64,000 bases of DNA from positions 744,001-808,000 of the forward strand of contig WIUZ02000010.1 of assembly GCA_015956445.1 (NCBI GenBank), in the 5' to 3' direction. The stretch is from Thelephora terrestris. Lineage: Eukaryota; Basidiomycota; Agaricomycetes; Thelephorales; Thelephoraceae. Each line of letters opens with the position of its first letter. Positions within the stretch are counted from its first letter, which is position 1. Below are positions 59,093-64,000 of this stretch, piece after piece. Position numbers and translations under genes: made by a program. The notes below the pieces were generated by a model that was given only the letters and a program-made list of their open reading frames with translations, was not told the DNA's origin and did no database searches.

Positions 59093-60091
59093 TCCCTGGT
59101 GTCCCTACACGGACGTGTAAGCAATGTCGTAAGATGGCAGGAGGTGAGAACAAACGGCGGGCTGGGCTTTCTCAGACATTTGTTGCAGTAAGGCTGATTG
59201 TGAGTCGGAGAGGGGGATCTTTGGGCTGCCGTAAAGCGAGGTGGCTTTGAGGTGGCTGGTGGGGTTCCTCTCGTATTTATCTAAACTTGGACAAGGAGCT
59301 GGCTCCTGACTGGTCCCTGTTTTCCTATTGAGAACTGTCAGAAAGGCGATCGACAGGGCACAGGGCAGTGTGAGCGAAGGTTTGGGCGGTGTTCGGTAAA
59401 TTGTTTTACGGAGCGGATGCTTCAAGTTGTACCAGCTGATCGTCGATCATTCGCGGCGCTTGCCTGCAGAGAACGGAATCCCCACGAAAGTCTTGACGGA
59501 CGTGTACTCGACTATCGTCGAGCATAAGAAAGCTTTTCACGATCTGGTATCTACGGCAAACAAGAGGCTACAACGCAAGGAGCAGCTCGACGGAAAATCG
59601 TGACAAGGGCGCAACGGGTCGGAACTCGTCAACCCACTTTGACTTGAAGCGGAATCGCTCAGCGTATCACAGCGTATCACAGCCAGCGCGCGGCTGCCGA
59701 TCCCAGTGATCGCTTCAGTATGCAGAATAACAAATAGCCTCAAGCCCGTAACGGAAGGCGGAAGGTTGCTGCATCAGAAGCGTATGGGAATGGTTTCCCC
59801 AGGGTGCTTCTGTGTCCGATGTAACCATGCCATCGCAAGCGATTCCATGGACGCTGTCAACTGGAAACAGTGACTCGTTTGCGGGCGGGAGCAGCTTGCG
59901 TACACCCAGGCTCCCCCGTCCCGAAAGTCCGCGCTGAAAGATATGCCAGTTTTGGTCACCGTTGGCAATCGGACCTATCCACTGTTACAGGTTCGGAACA
60001 ATGGAAAATCCACATCAGACGAGCAGCTCCTAATGTTCGAGATCACGGCGCGAAACTAGTGGCGGTCGCGAAGGCTTTCGGTTCCCAAGAA
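59093..60091. other. Upstream flank of PLAC8 and LINE insertion site
   Basis: May include a 5' exon of the PLAC8 gene near its left edge. Otherwise no gene is recognised. The right edge is the target of the truncated LINE. Confidence 0.4.
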
Positions 60092-60104
60092 CAAAGACAG
60101 GTGT
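60092..60104. repeat. Target-site duplication, 5' copy (truncated LINE)
   Basis: caaagacaggtgt, repeated exactly at 61227-61239 on the far side of the A-tail. Together they fix the ends of the inserted fragment. Confidence 0.88.
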
Positions 60105-61226
60105 GAAGCAATACCACGAAAATAAGCTGGGTGAAAGGCCACAATGGTATCAAGGGGAACGAAGAGGCCGACAAGTTAGCCGGATCTGGTGCGCTCCTAG
60201 ACGTCCCCCCAGCAGACCAACCCCACCCACCAGACCCGTACAACACAGTCCCGTCAGGCGCGAAACTAGCAGCGCTGTCCCAGAAAGACCTGTACTACAA
60301 CATTAAGAAATTAGCCAAACCGCCGGTCCGGAGAGGAGCAGAACTAAACCTCGACAGAACCCAGGCTTGTGCCGAAGCCTACTTCGACACCTCCCCCACC
60401 CACGAGGCCATATGGAGTTCCACGAGACACAAGGACCTCACGAGGAAAACACAGGAATTCCTATGGAAGTGTATTCACAATGCCTTCAAAATAGGAAAAT
60501 TTTGGAGTAATATCCCAACGTTCGAGCACCGCGGGATATGCGCCCAATGCAACGTAGAGGAGTCAATGGAACATATCCTCACCGAATGCACTGCGCCCGG
60601 TCGGGAGATAATCTGGGCTCTAGCGAATGAACTGTGGCACAGGCGGTCGCCGACAACCATTCCCGAGAACTACGGCGCCCTCCTCGGTTGCTGCGTCACC
60701 CCTTTCAAGAAAGAGAACGGGAAAATCGATAAGGGACTGAGCCGCCTATTCAGGATCATCACCTCGGAGTCCATGTACCTGATATGGAAAATTAGGTGTG
60801 AGCGCACGATAGCCTGGGGGAACGACCCCACAAAGGTCCACGCCGCCCACGAAATCCATAATAAATGGCTCCAGACCATAAACACGAGACTGAAAATGGA
60901 CAGCGTTCGAACGAACACAAAAATCTTCAAGAAAAAGGCGATCGACCCGAAGAGCGTCCTAAAAACGTGGAAGAATTGCCTGCAGGACGACCTGCACGAC
61001 ACCAGGAACTGGTGCGGAAAGACGGGGGTTTTAGTGGGTATAGCACCTAAGAGGCCACCAGGCCGAAACAGATGAGCGCGATCTGCGCCCGGTGCGAGTC
61101 CCACACGCGGCTTCGAGCCAGTGCGTCATTGCATTTCCTCCGGGTGTCACATAGAGCCGTCACGTCTCTAGATACTGACAAAGCGACCTCATTCGCTACT
61201 CCAAAAAAAAAAAAAAAAAAAAAAAA
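60105..61226 (+). mobile_element. 5'-truncated LINE of a second family
   Basis: A 1,122-bp insertion between 13-bp direct repeats, ending in a 24-A tail (61203-61226). Only the last part of ORF2 is present (end of RNase H plus C-terminal domain), which is the normal outcome of incomplete target-primed reverse transcription. Its protein is clearly different from the LINE at 15.4-20.7 kb, so at least two LINE families have moved in this genome. The identical repeats and intact frame suggest a recent event. Confidence 0.9.
60107..61075 (+). pseudogene. LINE ORF2 C-terminal fragment (RNase H end plus zinc motif)
   Basis: The frame is open from the truncation point to the stop at 61073. It begins inside RNase H (KISWVKGHNGIKGNEEADKLA, containing the His and the last Asp of the active site), passes through a linker, and carries a zinc-like motif ICAQCNVEESMEHILTEC (C-x2-C-x8-H-x4-C). 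A basic C-terminal tail follows, ending PKRPPGRNR. There is no start codon of its own and the catalytic core of reverse transcriptase is missing, so it cannot act alone. Confidence 0.88.
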
Positions 61227-61239
61227 CAAAGACAGGTGT
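61227..61239. repeat. Target-site duplication, 3' copy (truncated LINE)
   Basis: Exact copy of the 13-mer at 60092-60104, immediately after the A-tail. Confidence 0.88.
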
Positions 61240-61559
61240 AGGCCAACGTGGGCCCGGAGAAGGGCCAGTCAAGTGGATGAATGGCAATCTCTCCAGCCAT
61301 CCGTAGGTGACGCAGCCGCATGGTACACATAGGACTGGACGTACTCCCTGAGCCCAGCGCCCGACGATTGGCTCGTTGAGGAACGCCCATGTTACACGGC
61401 CTGAGGCCAACATGATCAGGCATTTATCCGGTGCCGAACGCCATTCCCGCCTCGAATCCAATCTTAGTTGCAAGCCGGATACATAATCGTTCCAACATAT
61501 GAAAGAGGAGACTCGGATGTACACGTGAGAGTGCGGTGAAGAGGGAGCTCGCACTGGAC

Positions 61560-62800
61560 TGCACACCCCGGGTTCAGAAGTCAACAACACGGTACGGCGC
61601 GTGACGTAAGGTATACCACCTCTACCGATTACGCGACAGTAATCGCACTGGAAGTGAAACACCTGAATCAACGGCGTCCACGTCCTTAATTTGGTCACAA
61701 CAATAAGAAAAGGGGGTCCGTGTCGACGCCCACGCCCGTGAAGCAAAGGAGAAGCAAGAAATAAGCTCAAGAGGGAACCATCGAATGCAACGGGCCCACA
61801 TGGGATCCGCAGCTTGCGTGGTAGGCTGGACGCGATTCTTGATGCACTGTGTATATACTTCTGTCAGGGTATGGTATCTGGCCAGTGAACACTGCCAGAA
61901 TCTCGAGTCTCAAGGATCGCCCTCAAGGATACTATCAATGCGGGCCAACGACCGCCTCTCAACATTTGACCCATATTCGCAGACCACTGTCTGATGACAT
62001 AGAACGTTGCCACTAGCTAAAGTCTGGATGCCGGCCGTCGGAGCTTCATGAACAAACAGCACTTTCCGGTGTGAAGAAGGTGTGGTGATGAGAGGTGCAG
62101 AGGGCTCCTGAGCCACAAAGCAGACCCACGGTTCCAGCAGGGGCAGATTACAGCTGCATTCGTGCCTTCGCCCGCGATCTCTGCAAGTTTCGGCGAGAGA
62201 TGGGTGAGACCTAGGGAATGGTACACCGAACGAGGAGAGCCCACGCATCTGGGGGGTCAAAGCGGGTTGAAGAGAAAGCCCCGCCAGAGCCCCGCCGGCA
62301 GTGTTTTGTATATGTCGTATTTCATTAATTCCAGATGAGGGGCTTAGAGATAATATCGACGTGCTGACTCATCGTCTTGCTCAATGTTGTACCGCCCCCT
62401 GCTTCCAACCGTGCCGATACCCGTAAATCCCTTCAACCCTCTTTGATCACACACGTGCGGGCCCCTCTTCGTTCGTCAAGTACTTTGAACGATTTTGGGT
62501 CGCCTATGTTAGTCCCGAGTCGGAGCTTCTCGAGATGAACGTTTGAACCCAGACCCGGAACTGTACCGGTCAACTCGTGTCGGGGCACGTACCACGCGAC
62601 CCTTCCAGACTCCAGAAAAGGCATTCAGGAGTAGGAAGACACAGCGGGCGAACAAGATAGTGGCAGCCTTTGAGAGTGTCGACAGAGACGCGATTTCAGC
62701 GGTGGTGAGTGGGGACGAGACGGTGTTTAGGGTAAGGTACCCGTGTTTAGATTTTGGTTCTCCCGGTGAGTTGGTTGTTCTCGGCCCAAATTAATCAAGG
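61560..62800 (+). repeat. Scrambled, diverged duplicate of the 52-58 kb region
   Basis: Four pieces match the neighbouring gene region imperfectly but in blocks too long for chance. 61560-61650 resembles 56155-56240 (ttcagaagt, gcgcgtgacgt, cacgcgatcg). 61879-61990 resembles 52029-52210, the 3' end of the S28 gene (ggatcgcccctcaa, ttcgcagaccac). 62190-62345 resembles 58230-58395 (catctgRgggtcaaagcgg, attccagatga). 62350-62800 resembles 55075-55540, the 3' half of the membrane-protein gene read antisense (tgataccc, ttcaaccctct, gcgaacaagatag). The order is rearranged relative to the source. No intact coding region remains. Confidence 0.6.
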
Positions 62801-62807
62801 TATAAGG

Positions 62808-63114
62808 CCCAGTGAGAAATCGCGCGAATGGGAACGAGCCGGGTTCATCACTGGCGAACCGGAACGAAACGTGGCAACCGGGATCTAGGCCATGCAACTC
62901 GGGTCTATCCGAAGTCGCGTGGACTTAATTAGTTCGCGCGAAGTGCAACTTCTTTAAGCTTCTCTAATTCATTTTGTACACTTAAAACATATCTTCGTGT
63001 TATCTGAATATTTGGCGTGAATTGAGATGATTTTTTTTCGAAAATTCCTAAGTCCCTCCTTCGCTCTAAGCCTCCCATATCTCCCGGGAGCATATTGCCA
63101 ACTCCCTTCCTCGA
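62808..63114 (+). other. Possible 5' end of a tnp2-type transposon
   Basis: The similarity to the duplicated gene region stops near 62795, and a different kind of sequence begins at about 62808 with CCCAGTGAGAAATCGCGCGAA. It contains several GAAC/CCGGG-type short motifs repeated within 80 bp, as expected of subterminal repeats. It leads into the transposon coding frame at 63115. The partner terminal repeat would lie outside the window, so the boundary is a proposal. Confidence 0.35.
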
Positions 63115-64000
63115 ATGTCCCTTGCCTTAGGTGGAGATGGGGACCCCTCGAAACTTCCTTGCAAGTGTGCGAAGTGTGCGCTTCACGGCGTAAGGTACCT
63201 TGCTAGACGGACGTGGTATAACCACAACCCGGGAGGAAAAAAAGCAAAACTTCCGAACCTTTCCCTACAAGAAATCGACCATATGATGGACCTCCCTGCC
63301 CCCAAGCGTACCAGAAGAGCTAAGAAGCGTTATGGAGAAGAAATCGTGCAGATGCGCGCACACATATCTAGCCGAATCGCGGGATCGAGCTCTGTACGTA
63401 TCATATCAGATCAATATATGCGCTCTAGTTAAGTGATATTCATGAAATAATTTTTCCAGCGTGTTGAGAGACGTGAGATGACCCCAGAACTGCCCCAGTT
63501 TACCCGTCCGATGGATGGATCTCAATTTGAAGAGACTCACCCCCCTGCCGCCTTAAGCAACGAAAACGAGGAGACTGACCGAGATCGCCTTCGTTCTCCT
63601 TCTCCGGCTGGTGACAGAATGGAAGAAGACCTCCTTCCACCCCCTCTTACCCTCACAAGGAACGATGCAGATCCCCCAGATGATCAAGACGACCCTCCTC
63701 TCGATCCCGATCCCGGCGTACACCCTCCTCGCAATTTTGATTCTGACGAAGATCCCCCACCTCCTGATTCTGATTCTGACGAAGGCGATCCTCCTTCTGA
63801 CGAAGATCCTGGCGAAGCTGCTCCTCCTATTGACACTGGTCCTGGTGAGGACGACCCTCCGCTTGACTCTGATTCCGAGGAGGAGCCCCATATCACTTTG
63901 GATAAACTGAAGACCAGCTTCCAGTTTATCCAGATGGCCAAGGCAGCTACTCTGGAGTCCCAGTTCAGTCCGGCTGAACTCAGAACGCTTCGGGAGCCTC
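63115..64000 (+). CDS. N-terminal part of a tnp2-type (CACTA/Plavaka-like) transposon protein, runs off the window
   Basis: Exon 1 is 63115-63393; a 66-bp intron (GTACGT..TTTCCAG, 63394-63459) leads to exon 2, which is open to the last base. The N-terminus has PCKCAKCALHGVRYLARRTWYNHN, the Cys-rich block with a following WYxH seen at the start of basidiomycete proteins carrying the tnp2 transposase domain. A long acidic, Pro/Asp/Ser-rich linker follows (many DPPxDSDSDE-like units), then TLDKLKTSFQFIQMAKAATL and QFSPAELRTLREP, which also recurs in that family. The transposase core should lie beyond the window. The ATG has no earlier in-frame Met nearby. Family placement is from recall of this architecture, not a search. 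Confidence 0.7.

Overview
The window looks like nuclear DNA of a filamentous basidiomycete. The evidence is many short spliceosomal introns (about 44-100 bp, GT..AG, CTGAC/CTAAC-like branch sites), a tandem pair of DUF6533-type membrane proteins, an Ecl1-type zinc protein, a PLAC8 protein, a DUF3669 protein, LINE retrotransposons with RNase H, and the start of a tnp2-type (CACTA/Plavaka-like) DNA transposon. A Ceratobasidium/Rhizoctonia-like agaricomycete is my best guess, by inference only. No rRNA, tRNA, CRISPR or bacterial-type operon was found. Gene models were built by hand by joining reading frames at splice signals and checking phase.

Layout. 0-10 kb: a doubtful small secreted-type reading frame (-), a two-exon C2H2 zinc-finger gene (-), a three-exon MYND-finger gene (+) and a DUF3669 gene (-) whose intron appears to be GC-AG. 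14.3-20.7 kb: a four-exon opioid-growth-factor-receptor-domain (OGFr) gene (-) whose 5' leader is interrupted by a complete two-ORF LINE with a 13-bp target-site duplication and a 22-A tail. 20.7-27.3 kb: almost empty. 27.4-29.0 kb: an Ecl1-like gene (+) with TATA box and pyrimidine-rich leader. 29-39 kb: almost empty. 39.0-40.4 kb: an SRPK-like kinase gene (-) with a one-base frameshift. 41.8-46.7 kb: two tandem DUF6533 genes (+) with the same 13-exon plan. 49.6 kb: a relic of an S28 peptidase. 52.2-56.1 kb: an intact 12-exon S28 serine peptidase gene (-) and a single-pass membrane protein (-). 58.6-59.1 kb: a PLAC8 gene (-). 60.1-61.2 kb: a 5'-truncated LINE of a second family. 61.5-62.8 kb: scrambled, diverged pieces of the 52-58 kb region. 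63.1 kb to the end: the N-terminal part of a tnp2-type transposon protein.

How it fits together. These genes form no pathway; this is a eukaryotic neighbourhood shaped by local duplication and transposition. The DUF6533 pair shows how intron boundaries move after duplication: one copy has lost the acceptor that its sister uses after a 13-nt microexon. The S28 gene contains an 8-nt microexon. The S28/membrane-protein region has shed decayed fragments to both sides. The most concrete novel observation is the young-looking LINE inserted a few bases upstream of the OGFr start codon, in divergent orientation.
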